A stretch of 43,122 bases of DNA from Lachnospiraceae bacterium (GTDB lineage Bacteria; Bacillota; Clostridia; Lachnospirales; Lachnospiraceae), in assembly GCA_017437785.1 (NCBI GenBank), contig JAFRXH010000051.1, positions 1 through 43,122 of the forward strand. The letters run 5' to 3'. Made by a program: the position numbers and the translations under genes. The notes under the pieces are model-generated. The model saw only the letters and a list, made by a program, of their open reading frames with translations. It was not told the origin of the DNA and searched no databases. The number at the start of each line of letters is the position of its first letter. Position 1 is the first letter of the stretch. Shown here one piece after another: positions 33,466 through 42,110 of this stretch.

Positions 33466-33473
33466 ATGTTATT

Positions 33474-34709
33474 TTATCGATCTGCAGCCGCTCCCAGATT
33501 CCGAAGGATCTGATCATACCCATCCCTGCAGGGCTGATCCAGGCCGTTTACATACGCCTGCAGTTTATCTTTATCATCGATACTTCCCTGTACTCCCAGC
33601 GCTGAGAGTTTTCCTGTCAGTTCGGCCGCATAATTAAAATCGCTGTAATACTTATCACTCCATGCTGTTGTACTTTCTGCGCCGTCCCTGAACAGCTGCG
33701 TTTTCGTACCGTCTTTAAATGTGATCTCCATTTTTAAAACATCTTTTCCATAAATACGATAGGCTGCGATATCTTCAACCGCATATTCCCTGATGCTGCC
33801 TCCCTCCTTTATCGTAAAGCTGTTTTCCCGCACACAGATGTTTGCATTTATGCTGATAAAGGAATAAGCGGCAACCGTCAGGATAAATACGGCGATCGAA
33901 CCTGCCAGGATCAGCTTTCGCATTTTAACAAATGAGAATGCCATCATATCCCTGTCAATATCAGTCAGATAAACTCCCATCAATAACACGCTGATGATCA
34001 GTACCATTATCAGCCACCCGCCTCCGATATAAAAGCATACCACTTCCGTATCCGATATCCCTTTCATCAACACATTCGAAGGTGCCAATGCCATTAAAAC
34101 AATATCAAGCATGATCATAACTATTCCCACTGTGAATAAGCGTATTAAAGAATATATCCCATTCCACAAGCCTTCTATGAAATTATAATACAATGCTTTC
34201 TCATGCTGCAGCTCATAGGCTGTTTTCAGATATCTGATCAAAAATACTATTTCCGGTATGATTACAACTGCAGCTAAGAATAACACCATTACATGCTTAC
34301 CAATGATCCCGGCGCATCCGCCCGCTGTCAATGCAGTCATTCCAAACAGCTGAACTGGAATAAAGCGCATCACCAGCTCCTTATAATACCCTGTCACATC
34401 AAAACCATGATACCTGAGTATAGCAGTAAGTTCTTCCTTTCCTATTAGTCCGATGCCTTTCTTTTCCACCTCGTCTCCCAGATATATATTCATATATTTT
34501 GATACATAGGAATTGGAGGCGATGACCATCAATAAGACTGCCATTACTATATGGAAGATGCCAAAATCTTCTCCGATGAGTTCCTCTGTATTAAGCTCAC
34601 CTATCGGTATAAGAAGAAGTGCGAGACACCAGCAGGCCACATAACCATAAAGGTCATGGTTTTCTCTTCCTATCATTTTTCTGAAGTACTGTGTTGTTTT
34701 ATTATCCAT
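33474..34709 (-). CDS. multi-pass membrane protein, last gene of the dual-ABC operon
   Basis: Protein of 411 residues; ATG at 34707-34709 with GGAG four bases upstream. Eight or so hydrophobic segments in the first 310 residues (about 25-42, 50-68, 118-135, 140-160, 190-215, 225-250, 270-285), then a soluble C-terminal domain of about 115 residues (EITFKDGTKTQLFRDG). No family with known function recognised. The position after an ABC ATPase (34795-35502) suggests it is that ATPase's membrane partner. Two copies of an intergenic repeat lie between the two genes. Confidence 0.7.
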   Translation of the reverse strand: MDNKTTQYFRKMIGRENHDLYGYVACWCLALLLIPIGELNTEELIGEDFGIFHIVMAVLLMVIASNSYVSKYMNIYLGDEVEKKGIGLIGKEELTAILRYHGFDVTGYYKELVMRFIPVQLFGMTALTAGGCAGIIGKHVMVLFLAAVVIIPEIVFLIRYLKTAYELQHEKALYYNFIEGLWNGIYSLIRLFTVGIVMIMLDIVLMALAPSNVLMKGISDTEVVCFYIGGGWLIMVLIISVLLMGVYLTDIDRDMMAFSFVKMRKLILAGSIAVFILTVAAYSFISINANICVRENSFTIKEGGSIREYAVEDIAAYRIYGKDVLKMEITFKDGTKTQLFRDGAESTTAWSDKYYSDFNYAAELTGKLSALGVQGSIDDKDKLQAYVNGLDQPCRDGYDQILRNLGAAADR

Positions 34710-34738
34710 TTTTCTCCTTTTTTCGTGAAAGATCCTTC

Positions 34739-34786
34739 GCTTCGCTCAGGATGACATTACCGGTGGTGCTTCGCTCAGGATGACAT
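34739..34786. repeat. two copies of a dispersed CTTCGCTCAGGATGACA repeat
   Basis: GCTTCGCTCAGGATGACAT occurs at 34739-34757 and 34768-34786, 29 bases apart. This short motif is a common dispersed intergenic repeat in bacterial genomes. It lies within the dual-ABC operon, between the ATPase stop and the membrane-protein ribosome site. Confidence 0.75.
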
Positions 34787-34794
34787 GTTATTTA

Positions 34795-35502
34795 TCAGAA
34801 CAGCTCTTTCAGATCTCTTTCTCCGGCAGCTCCAAGCAGTTCAAATCTGCTGCCGGACCTGCTTATCCTGCCATCCTCTATCACATAGATCTTATCCACT
34901 ATGTCCGATATCTCATCACAAAGATGCGTGCTCAACAATACGCCTGTTTCATTCTCGCTTACACTCTTCTGGATCAGTTCCAGAATATCGGTCTTAAAGA
35001 CCGGATCTAAATTAGCAAGCGGTTCGTCCATAAGCAGAAACTTTGGTCTTCTTGCTAGCGCAAATACTATCTCTGCTTTCATCCGTTGTCCTTGGGATAA
35101 ACTCATACATATCTTATCCATATCCCCGGCTAAACCTGCCATATCTAACAGTTCCTTATAATATGCATTATCAAAGCCCGGATACAATATGCTGAAGATC
35201 TCAGTATTGCGCTTTATGCTGAGTTCCTCCGCGCACCAGCCTCCGGCCCCTACAAAAGCTACCTCCTGCCTGTATGCCGGAATATTTCTTATGCTTAACT
35301 TTTCACCGTTCCAAAATACCGAACCGCCACTGCTCTTTAAAACTCCGTACAGCAATTTCAGCAGCGTGGTCTTGCCGGAGCCGTTCCTTCCCAGCAGGCA
35401 GCTGATATAGCCCTGCTCAGGTTTAATGGACACATCCTTTATCTCAAACTTATCCACCCCGAATGGTCCGTATTTAAATTTCAGATTCTTTGCCTCGATC
35501 AT
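34795..35502 (-). CDS. ABC transporter ATP-binding protein (YtrB/YtrE-like)
   Basis: Protein of 235 residues with Walker A GRNGSGKTT, signature LSQGQRMK (not LSGGQ), Walker B FLLMDEPLANLDP and switch His in LSTHLCDE. ATG at 35500-35502, GGAA site upstream. It follows the GntR gene and precedes the membrane protein, so it energises one half of a two-part ABC locus. Confidence 0.9.
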   Translation of the reverse strand: MIEAKNLKFKYGPFGVDKFEIKDVSIKPEQGYISCLLGRNGSGKTTLLKLLYGVLKSSGGSVFWNGEKLSIRNIPAYRQEVAFVGAGGWCAEELSIKRNTEIFSILYPGFDNAYYKELLDMAGLAGDMDKICMSLSQGQRMKAEIVFALARRPKFLLMDEPLANLDPVFKTDILELIQKSVSENETGVLLSTHLCDEISDIVDKIYVIEDGRISRSGSRFELLGAAGERDLKELF

Positions 35503-35523
35503 ATTCAGTTCCTTTCCGCACGA

Positions 35524-35892
35524 TCAATCCCACAATATTCCCAGCATATCAAGCGCTTCCTGTCTGCTCATGCCGGAAGCTTTTGCTTCGTCTACCCAGC
35601 TGCTTAATTTTTCTTCCAGCCCCAGTGTCTTTTTTTCCTGCATATATTGCAGGTCAGGGTTATCGACGTAAAAGCCTTTTCCCTGCACGGAATAGATCAT
35701 CCCTTCCTTTTCCAGATCCTCGTAGGCGCGCTTTACAGTGATCACGCTTATCTTGGAATCAGCAGCCAGCGCTCTTATAGACGGAAGCATTTCTCCTTCT
35801 TTAAGCTTTCCCGAAACGATCATTTCTTTTATCTGTCTCTCGATCTGCTCATAGATTGGCAGACCGCTTTTTGTCTGAACATTTATATTCAT
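35524..35892 (-). CDS. GntR-family regulator, YtrA type
   Basis: Protein of 122 residues. N-terminal winged helix: LPIYEQIERQIKEMIVSGKLKEG, then SIRALAADSKISVITVKRAYEDLEKEGMI; short C-terminal dimerisation helix region (KLSSWVDEAKASGMSRQEALDML). The length is that of the YtrA subgroup, which controls ABC operons. Unusually it is the third gene of the operon, after one ATPase and its membrane partner; the start overlaps the membrane gene by four bases. Probable target: the ACAGT repeats at 37502-37526. Confidence 0.9.
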   Translation of the reverse strand: MNINVQTKSGLPIYEQIERQIKEMIVSGKLKEGEMLPSIRALAADSKISVITVKRAYEDLEKEGMIYSVQGKGFYVDNPDLQYMQEKKTLGLEEKLSSWVDEAKASGMSRQEALDMLGILWD

Positions 35893-36551
35893 GCCTTCTT
35901 TCCCCCTGCAAACAATTTTTCACTCTCCGGAGCATAATCTTCAACTTTCCATGTGTGCAGCATTTTAATACAGTTAAAGATAATCAAAATGATCGCTGCA
36001 GACATTATCACTATATGCAGTATTTCATTCCCGGCAAAGATCAAGCCTGTATCGCTGCCACGCACATATGATATCCCATATGCAAAGAATATGATCATGT
36101 GTATATGTCTTAGTACTGTTTCCAAAATACTAAGCCTGATCCCCTTACCGGTCACTCCTTCCAAAAGAACTTCAAATACCAGAAGCATCTGAAAAACAAA
36201 GAATACTATAGCAAAAGCAGGTCTTATGCTTATTATCCTGCGGATATTGTCAAAGCTTGATAAAACATACATCATGATATATCCGCCGGTCCCCAGGATA
36301 AGATATCGCAGCCATATCATCAAAACCCTGCAAAGCCTTCTTTTCTTGTATTCCTCATCCGTCAGCGGAAGCAGATATTCCTCTTCTGTAGAATAATTAA
36401 GCCCCAGCGAAAACATGATCCCAAGGAGCATAACACACCACTGGATATTACCGGATATCAGCATAAGCGTCACAAAGAAGACCCTTGCAAGATAGAGAAG
36501 CGGCATATAATGAAACGCTATGCTCTCCTGTCTGAAATAATCTTTCATCAT
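35889..36551 (-). CDS. membrane protein, partner of the first ATPase
   Basis: Protein of 220 residues with about five hydrophobic segments (residues about 15-30, 35-50, 80-105, 120-140, 170-195). The start overlaps the ATPase stop by four bases and the end overlaps the GntR start by four bases. No named family recognised; by position it is the membrane subunit for the ATPase at 36548-37438. Confidence 0.7.
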   Translation of the reverse strand: MMKDYFRQESIAFHYMPLLYLARVFFVTLMLISGNIQWCVMLLGIMFSLGLNYSTEEEYLLPLTDEEYKKRRLCRVLMIWLRYLILGTGGYIMMYVLSSFDNIRRIISIRPAFAIVFFVFQMLLVFEVLLEGVTGKGIRLSILETVLRHIHMIIFFAYGISYVRGSDTGLIFAGNEILHIVIMSAAIILIIFNCIKMLHTWKVEDYAPESEKLFAGGKKA

Positions 36552-37438
36552 GCCTCCTCCTTTTCTACGTAATACATGATCTCCTGCAGTGTAGGAAAAA
36601 CAAGCTTCTTAACCATGTCTTCCGGAAGCGCTTTATCAAATTCCTCATCCTTTCTACACAGCAGATATTCACAATGCGAAGCTCTTTCTCTCTTACCGGC
36701 GATCAGTTCTTTGGGAATATTATTCTCTTCTTTATCTACCGAAAGCAGACGATAAATATTTTTAAGATCATCTATGCTGCCTATAAATCTCACAAAGCCT
36801 CTCTCCTCTTCACGCCCCATCCAGAGCAGCTCATCTGCTATATGCTCCAGTTCGCTGACCAGGTGACTGGATATGATCACCGCATGTTTCTCATCGGATA
36901 CCAGTTTTCTTATCAGTTCATAAAACTCATCCCTGAAGTGAACATCCAGATTACCCGCAGGTTCGTCAAAGATATAAAGCAGTGCCGGATAACTCCGGGC
37001 AAAAGCCAGCTGCATTTTTATGACCTGTCCTTTTGAAAGCTCGCTTATGCCCTTTTTCGGATCAATGCCATATTCGCCAAGTAAAGCAAAGTAGCGGCTT
37101 TTGTTAAAATTGCGGTAATAGTATCCGTATCTTTCTCCCACTTCACCGGCATGCATGTTTTCGTTAAAAGGACATTCCTGCAAAACATATGCAATGTCAT
37201 TTCTGTATTCTTTCAAAGCCTTATGAAAATGATGGCCGTTTAATATCAGCTCACCCGTATCCTCCGCATCCGTATCAATACGGTAGCTGCCAAGTATAGT
37301 CCGCAGTAATGTGGTTTTTCCGCATCCGTTTATACCAATAAGCCCCAGGATCGTTCCGCCCTCCAGATCAAAGTCTATATCGGCGAGCCTGTATGTTCCT
37401 ATCTTTTTTGTAAGGCTCCTGCATTCAAACAGCGCCAT
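36548..37438 (-). CDS. ABC transporter ATP-binding protein, first gene of the dual-ABC operon
   Basis: Protein of 296 residues: Walker A GINGCGKTT, signature ELSKGQVIK, Walker B LLYIFDEPAGNLD and switch His in ISSHLVSE. ATG at 37436-37438 after GGGGTGG. The long C-terminal part (after about residue 215) resembles YtrB-type ATPases. Leads a five-gene operon: ATPase, membrane protein, GntR, second ATPase, second membrane protein. Confidence 0.9.
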   Translation of the reverse strand: MALFECRSLTKKIGTYRLADIDFDLEGGTILGLIGINGCGKTTLLRTILGSYRIDTDAEDTGELILNGHHFHKALKEYRNDIAYVLQECPFNENMHAGEVGERYGYYYRNFNKSRYFALLGEYGIDPKKGISELSKGQVIKMQLAFARSYPALLYIFDEPAGNLDVHFRDEFYELIRKLVSDEKHAVIISSHLVSELEHIADELLWMGREEERGFVRFIGSIDDLKNIYRLLSVDKEENNIPKELIAGKRERASHCEYLLCRKDEEFDKALPEDMVKKLVFPTLQEIMYYVEKEEA

Positions 37439-37501
37439 AACTTTCCACCCCTTTCAAAACCCTTATGTAAAGATCCGGTGACCTCCCCGGCTGTTTATAT
37501 G

Positions 37502-37533
37502 CACAGTATATACAGTTATACACAGTATGTCAA
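37502..37533 (-). promoter_or_regulatory. promoter with ACAGT repeats for the dual-ABC operon
   Basis: TTGACA (37528-37533), 17 bases, TATACT (37505-37510). On the plus strand ACAGT occurs three times at 9-10 base steps (37503-37526) across the spacer and -10, a likely GntR/YtrA-type operator. Confidence 0.7.
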
Positions 37534-37575
37534 GCAGTAATTTTAAAAAAACTTTCTGCTGCCCCGTGCATATAG

Positions 37576-37608
37576 AAAAAGCCCGGTGAGCTGCCCCCCG
37601 GGCTTTTA
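37576..37608. terminator. bidirectional terminator after the ABC exporter pair
   Basis: AAAAAGCCCGG pairs with CCGGGCTTTT (37581-37586 with 37598-37603), A run left and T run right; about 30 bases past the exporter stop at 37638. Confidence 0.88.
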
Positions 37609-37637
37609 TTAAAATATGGTATTTTAAAGGATATGCA

Positions 37638-39407
37638 CTATCCTGCGATCTGCCAGTTTTCCGCTGCCTGTCTTATCTTAACAAATTCAGCATACTTACC
37701 GCCCAGACGAACCAGTTCCCCGTGTCTTCCCTTTTCTGCAACACTTCCGTTATCGATCACAAGGATCTGGTCGGCTGCTTCTATCGTGGCCAGACGATGC
37801 GCTATGATGATCACGGTCTTACCTTTGGACAGCTCCGATATCGCTCCCTGGATCAGATGCTCATTTTCAGGATCGATGCTCGCCGTTGATTCATCCAGTA
37901 TTATGATAGGCGAATCCTTAAGGATCGCTCTTGCAATGGATATCCTTTGTTTCTGTCCGCCGGAGAGTGTTCCGCCGCCTTCACCGATCACTGTATCGTA
38001 ACCATCGGGCAGTTCCATTATAAAATCGTGACAGCGCGCCTTCTTTGCCGCGTCGATCATTTCTTCTTCGGAAACATTCTCCCTGCCAAAGCAGATATTT
38101 GCGCGGATAGTATCATTAAACAGATATACATTCTGGAACACCATGGAGATATTCGAAAGCAGACTGTCTAAGCTATATTTCCTCACATCCACTCCGCCAA
38201 GAGTGATCTGCCCCTTCGATACATCATAAAATCTGGCGATCAGATTACAGATCGTTGTCTTGCCGCTTCCGGAAGGACCTACTATCGCTGTGGTCGATCC
38301 CTGCGGGATATCAAAAGTAACATCTTTCAATACCTTTCTGTTTTCCGTTGATACCGCATCCGAATACGAGAACTCCACATCCCTGAATGCGATATCATAG
38401 TTCTGTGGTTTGATATCTTCCCCATCCGCATCCAGAAGATTGCTATCGGAAAACATCTCCATCTTATCAAAGGCATTATTGATCACTGATAATACATGTG
38501 CGCTGTCAGCTATCGGTTCCACCGAATTAAAGATCGACATAGACAAAAAGGCAACCACCAGCACCATAAACAGTTCCAGCCTTCCGTTAAGCGCCGCATA
38601 CATAACAGAGAGGATCATCCATACGCTTGCAGCTTTCAGAGCAAAAATATGGAGACAGTTATACGGGATAAATCCCCATTCGATCTTAAGCGCGATCTTC
38701 TTTGCACTTGCGCAGGCCTGTGTGAAATCCCTGACCGAAGCTCCCTCCATGCCAAAGGACTTAACTACCGGCAGACCTCTGGTGTATTCAAGAGCCGCTC
38801 TTGTGAGTTTTTCATTCTCCGCATTCAGTACCTTCGTATTTGCTGCGCTGTGTTTAGAGATCATGCAAAGAAAGACAAAGGAAAGCGCCACACCTGCTAT
38901 GGCTATCAGCGCGCATTCCGGAACCGCGATCAGCAGAAACAGAAGTATGCACAGAAAATTGAGATAACCGCCCACAAAACCGTCTACCATACGGATCCCC
39001 ATGTTTTCCAATGTTGCCAGGCCTGTTGTGATAGCGTTAAGTATGGCCCCTGTATCATTAGTCTGGAAATAACCAAGTGATACGCGCTTTAGCGCTTCGC
39101 CGATCTTTAAGCGGTCTCTTGCCACCAGCTCATAACCTATCTTTTCATGAAAACGCGCTTTAAGATAGTCAAATAAAAACCGTGCCAATACCATGAGTGT
39201 TATGAGCAGGAAGCTCTTAAGCGCCAGTCCCTTCTCCACTCCGTTACCGCTCTTAAGATTCCCGATGATACGGCTTATCACATAGCCGGCGTATGCTACC
39301 GGAGCCGCTATCGCCCATGATGAAAAGAAAGAAAATATAAATCCCGCAAACAGACTGCCCTTAAACTCTCCGCACCAGTCTATTATCCTTTTTATTGTTT
39401 TAAACAT
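37638..39407 (-). CDS. ABC exporter half-transporter, subunit B
   Basis: Protein of 589 residues; six membrane helices in residues about 15-300, then a nucleotide-binding domain with Walker A GPSGSGKTT, Q-loop VFQNVYLFND, signature LSGGQKQR, Walker B IIILDESTASIDPENE and switch His in IAHRLATI. Type IV (MsbA-like) exporter. GGGAGG precedes the ATG at 39405-39407. It follows subunit A by 14 bases, so the two probably form a heterodimer. The sequence style (DPENE after Walker B) recalls siderophore/IrtAB-YbtPQ-type and drug exporters; cargo unknown. Confidence 0.9.
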   Translation of the reverse strand: MFKTIKRIIDWCGEFKGSLFAGFIFSFFSSWAIAAPVAYAGYVISRIIGNLKSGNGVEKGLALKSFLLITLMVLARFLFDYLKARFHEKIGYELVARDRLKIGEALKRVSLGYFQTNDTGAILNAITTGLATLENMGIRMVDGFVGGYLNFLCILLFLLIAVPECALIAIAGVALSFVFLCMISKHSAANTKVLNAENEKLTRAALEYTRGLPVVKSFGMEGASVRDFTQACASAKKIALKIEWGFIPYNCLHIFALKAASVWMILSVMYAALNGRLELFMVLVVAFLSMSIFNSVEPIADSAHVLSVINNAFDKMEMFSDSNLLDADGEDIKPQNYDIAFRDVEFSYSDAVSTENRKVLKDVTFDIPQGSTTAIVGPSGSGKTTICNLIARFYDVSKGQITLGGVDVRKYSLDSLLSNISMVFQNVYLFNDTIRANICFGRENVSEEEMIDAAKKARCHDFIMELPDGYDTVIGEGGGTLSGGQKQRISIARAILKDSPIIILDESTASIDPENEHLIQGAISELSKGKTVIIIAHRLATIEAADQILVIDNGSVAEKGRHGELVRLGGKYAEFVKIRQAAENWQIAG

Positions 39408-39421
39408 CTCTATGCCTCCCT

Positions 39422-41188
39422 TCAGTTTCCGGCTGCCCAGTTTTTAGCGCCGATATGCGCCTGCCACATTCTCTGATAAAGCGGCGATGAACTCATCAGT
39501 TCTTCCTGACTTCCTGCTGCCTCGATCTGTCCGCCGTTTAATACAACGATGCGGTCCGCGCTCTTGATAGTAGATAAACGGTGCGCTATAACCAGCAGAG
39601 TCTTACCCTTTGTCAGGTTGGCTATCGATTCCTGAAGCTTCGTTTCATTTTCCGGATCGGTAAATGCCGTTGCTTCATCCAGGATAACGATAGGCGCGTC
39701 CTTAAGCATCATCCTTGCGATCGCTATCCTCTGCCGCTCACCTCCCGACAGACGTTTCCCGGCTTCACCTGCAGATGTATCATATCCGTCGGGAAGTTTT
39801 CTTATAAACTCATCACAGCATGCCGCTTTAGCAGCCGCTATCACTTCTTCATCCGTAGCTTTCGGATTACCCAGGCGGATGTTTTCCATAAGCGATCTGG
39901 AGAAAAGGAAATTATCCTGAGTCACAAAACTTACGATATCCGCCAGCGTAGTTACCTTCATATCCTTTATGTCAATACCGCCGATCTTTATGCTTCCGCT
40001 GCTCACATCCCAGAACCTTGCGATCAGTTTGGCCACTGTTGATTTTCCGCCGCCGCTGGGTCCCACCAGTGCCGTAAAGCTTCCCTCTTTCATTGTAAGA
40101 TCTATTCCGTGAAGCACCTCGCCCTGTGATTCGTCATAAGTAAAATGTACATCCTTAAGCTCAATGCCATAATTATCAGGCCGTCTTTCTTTTTCCGGTT
40201 CAGGCAGACTACTGATATTCAAAAACTTCTGTATCTCCAATACCGTATACTGCATCTGCCGCAGTCCGTTGGAGAAGACCTCGATCTTTGCCATACTGAT
40301 GACCATTGACATAGCCAGCATGACTGACAGGGCCATTTCCGATACAGTCATACTTCCTTTGTTGACCAGCAGGATACTTACGGGTACCACGCCCAGCAGG
40401 GTAGCCGGCATAAAGGCAAATGCCATCTTCATCGTGACCCAGGTTGATTCCAGCCACTCGATCACAAAATCCCTGTAATCACGGATCGATCCTGCAAATT
40501 TCTCATAGCTCACGCCTGCCCTGCCGAAGGCTTTGATCACCTCAATGCCTTCTACATACTCTACGATCACGCTGCTCATATGCGCATTTGCTTCCTGATA
40601 CTTAGTCATGTTCTTCCCGCTGATCACAAATGTCAGTATCATGAAAACCAGGCCCAGAGGAAACGCCAGAAGCGCTGCAAGCGCCACACGGATATCTACC
40701 ATAGCCAGTGCCGCAAAGCACACGAGCGGGAGCACTATGTGTCCGGCGCCCTCCGGGACCACATGTGCCAGCGGCGGCTCTATATCTTCGATCTTATCCA
40801 CGATCACGCTCTTTATCTCGCCGATCGAGTGCGCATATACCTCTCCAAGCGGTGCTTTAAGAAATACATCCGCCACCTTAAGGCGCAGGCCCTCCAATAC
40901 ATTAAAAGCCACATAATGGGATATGCCGGTAGATAAGCCGAAACAAATCACCTTTACCAGATATGCGCATAGCGCGATCAGACAGAACTGCAGGATATAG
41001 GATCTGTCCAAATCCTCTGCGATATACCTGTCCAGTATGCGGTATACACAATAGTAGGGGATCAGCCCCGCCAGCAGACTGATCATCGATAAGACCACCG
41101 ATACTCCCAGTCGTCCGCCACTGCCTTTTGCGTAAGACAAAAGCGTCCCAAACCACTTCTTTTCTTCTTTTGATGCTTCTTCGTTCAT
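39422..41188 (-). CDS. ABC exporter half-transporter, subunit A
   Basis: Protein of 588 residues from ATG 41186-41188, six bases after GGAAGG; an in-frame ATG at 41263 has no site. Six helices, then Walker A GPSGGGKST, Q-loop VTQDNFLFSR, signature LSGGERQR, Walker B VILDEATAFTDPENE and switch His in IAHRLSTI. Both half-sites of the pair keep the catalytic Glu. Sits behind a TetR gene, separated by a hairpin that may lower read-through. Confidence 0.9.
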   Translation of the reverse strand: MNEEASKEEKKWFGTLLSYAKGSGGRLGVSVVLSMISLLAGLIPYYCVYRILDRYIAEDLDRSYILQFCLIALCAYLVKVICFGLSTGISHYVAFNVLEGLRLKVADVFLKAPLGEVYAHSIGEIKSVIVDKIEDIEPPLAHVVPEGAGHIVLPLVCFAALAMVDIRVALAALLAFPLGLVFMILTFVISGKNMTKYQEANAHMSSVIVEYVEGIEVIKAFGRAGVSYEKFAGSIRDYRDFVIEWLESTWVTMKMAFAFMPATLLGVVPVSILLVNKGSMTVSEMALSVMLAMSMVISMAKIEVFSNGLRQMQYTVLEIQKFLNISSLPEPEKERRPDNYGIELKDVHFTYDESQGEVLHGIDLTMKEGSFTALVGPSGGGKSTVAKLIARFWDVSSGSIKIGGIDIKDMKVTTLADIVSFVTQDNFLFSRSLMENIRLGNPKATDEEVIAAAKAACCDEFIRKLPDGYDTSAGEAGKRLSGGERQRIAIARMMLKDAPIVILDEATAFTDPENETKLQESIANLTKGKTLLVIAHRLSTIKSADRIVVLNGGQIEAAGSQEELMSSSPLYQRMWQAHIGAKNWAAGN

Positions 41189-41290
41189 AGTCCTTCCTTT
41201 CTCCTCTTTCTTTTTATAACGCTCACGGCTCTGTCCGATCCGGCCGTCACGTTTCGTTAACATTCTCCACCATTCGTTTGCTTACCCCTA

Positions 41291-41343
41291 AAACGGCCTC
41301 ACCGCCTGATCCCTTACGGAACCAGACGGTGAGTATGTATTTG
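41291..41343 (-). terminator. hairpin between tetR and the exporter genes
   Basis: CTCACCG (41298-41304) pairs with CGGTGAG (41337-41343) with further pairing inside, followed on the minus strand by GCCGTTTTA. The T run is short, so it may act as a partial terminator or attenuator between regulator and exporter. Confidence 0.5.
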
Positions 41344-41366
41344 CAATATAAAATTTTTAAGTCCGT

Positions 41367-41975
41367 TCAGACGCCCATCAGCTTTTTCCATCCCGGCAGG
41401 AAGAATTTCTCCAGTGTTTCCAAAGCTTCATTCGCCTCCTCACGCGGATAATTGTGGACCACAGGTTCAAACAGAGCCGTAAGATATGCCGTAAGCAAAA
41501 GATGCAGCTGCTTCCGGGTTATCTCAGGCGCCTTTATACCTGAAGCTCTCAGCTCATCCAGATATACCAGGAACTTTTCCTGCGCCATCTCCGTCATATC
41601 ATGAAGGAAGTTTTCATATTTGCTGCCTTTCGACTTGGCGATAAGCAGGTGATAGTCTTCCATATCCGGATAGATCACCTCGCGCATCATGTCGATATAT
41701 GAATCCTGCCAGACCATCTTTTTCTGCTTCTTTACAGGTTCCTCATACCGCTGCGTATGCGCCCGGGCCCAGGCCATAAGCTTCTCTTCCGCAGGTGAGA
41801 CCAGCTGGTAAAAGAGATCCTCTTTGTCCCTGCAATGCCGGTAAATGGCTGCTGCAGTCATCTGCGCCCGCTCGCCGATGCTGCGCATCGACGCCTTTTC
41901 GAATCCCATTTCCAGAAACTCTGCTTTGGCTGCCGCCATTATCTTTATATGACTGACAGTTTTATCTCTTGGCAC
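41367..41975 (-). CDS. TetR/AcrR-family regulator of the ABC exporter
   Basis: Protein of 202 residues from a GTG at 41973-41975 with AGGAG ten bases upstream. Helix-turn-helix near residues 24-52: ASMRSIGERAQMTAAAIYRHCRDKEDLFY. C-terminal part resembles the WHG-type ligand domain. First gene before the exporter pair on the same strand; the palindrome at 42023-42044 is its likely operator. Confidence 0.88.
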   Translation of the reverse strand: MPRDKTVSHIKIMAAAKAEFLEMGFEKASMRSIGERAQMTAAAIYRHCRDKEDLFYQLVSPAEEKLMAWARAHTQRYEEPVKKQKKMVWQDSYIDMMREVIYPDMEDYHLLIAKSKGSKYENFLHDMTEMAQEKFLVYLDELRASGIKAPEITRKQLHLLLTAYLTALFEPVVHNYPREEANEALETLEKFFLPGWKKLMGV

Positions 41976-42006
41976 TTCTTATGCTCCTTTCTTCCCCGTG
42001 TTGTTC

Positions 42007-42070
42007 GCTAACGTCGTATGCTAACATCATTAGCTAACGATGTTATACAAAAAAAGGAGCTGATTGTCAA
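42007..42070 (-). promoter_or_regulatory. promoter and operators of the tetR-exporter operon
   Basis: TTGACA (42065-42070), 17 bases, TATAAC (42042-42047). Overlapping the -10 is a 22-base palindrome (42023-42044: AACATC and GATGTT arms around TTAGCTAA, one mismatched pair). GTTAGC occurs three times at 13-base steps (about 42007-42038). The -35 lies in the loop of the flavodoxin terminator. Confidence 0.75.
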
Positions 42071-42082
42071 GCTCCTTTTTTA
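42048..42082. terminator. terminator after the flavodoxin gene, overlapping the next promoter
   Basis: GGAGCT (42056-42061) pairs with AGCTCC (42070-42075), flanked by seven As and seven Ts, so it can act on both strands. It lies 29 bases past the flavodoxin stop. Confidence 0.88.
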
Positions 42083-42110
42083 CAAATTCTTTTCTGATGC
42101 CATCAGATCT

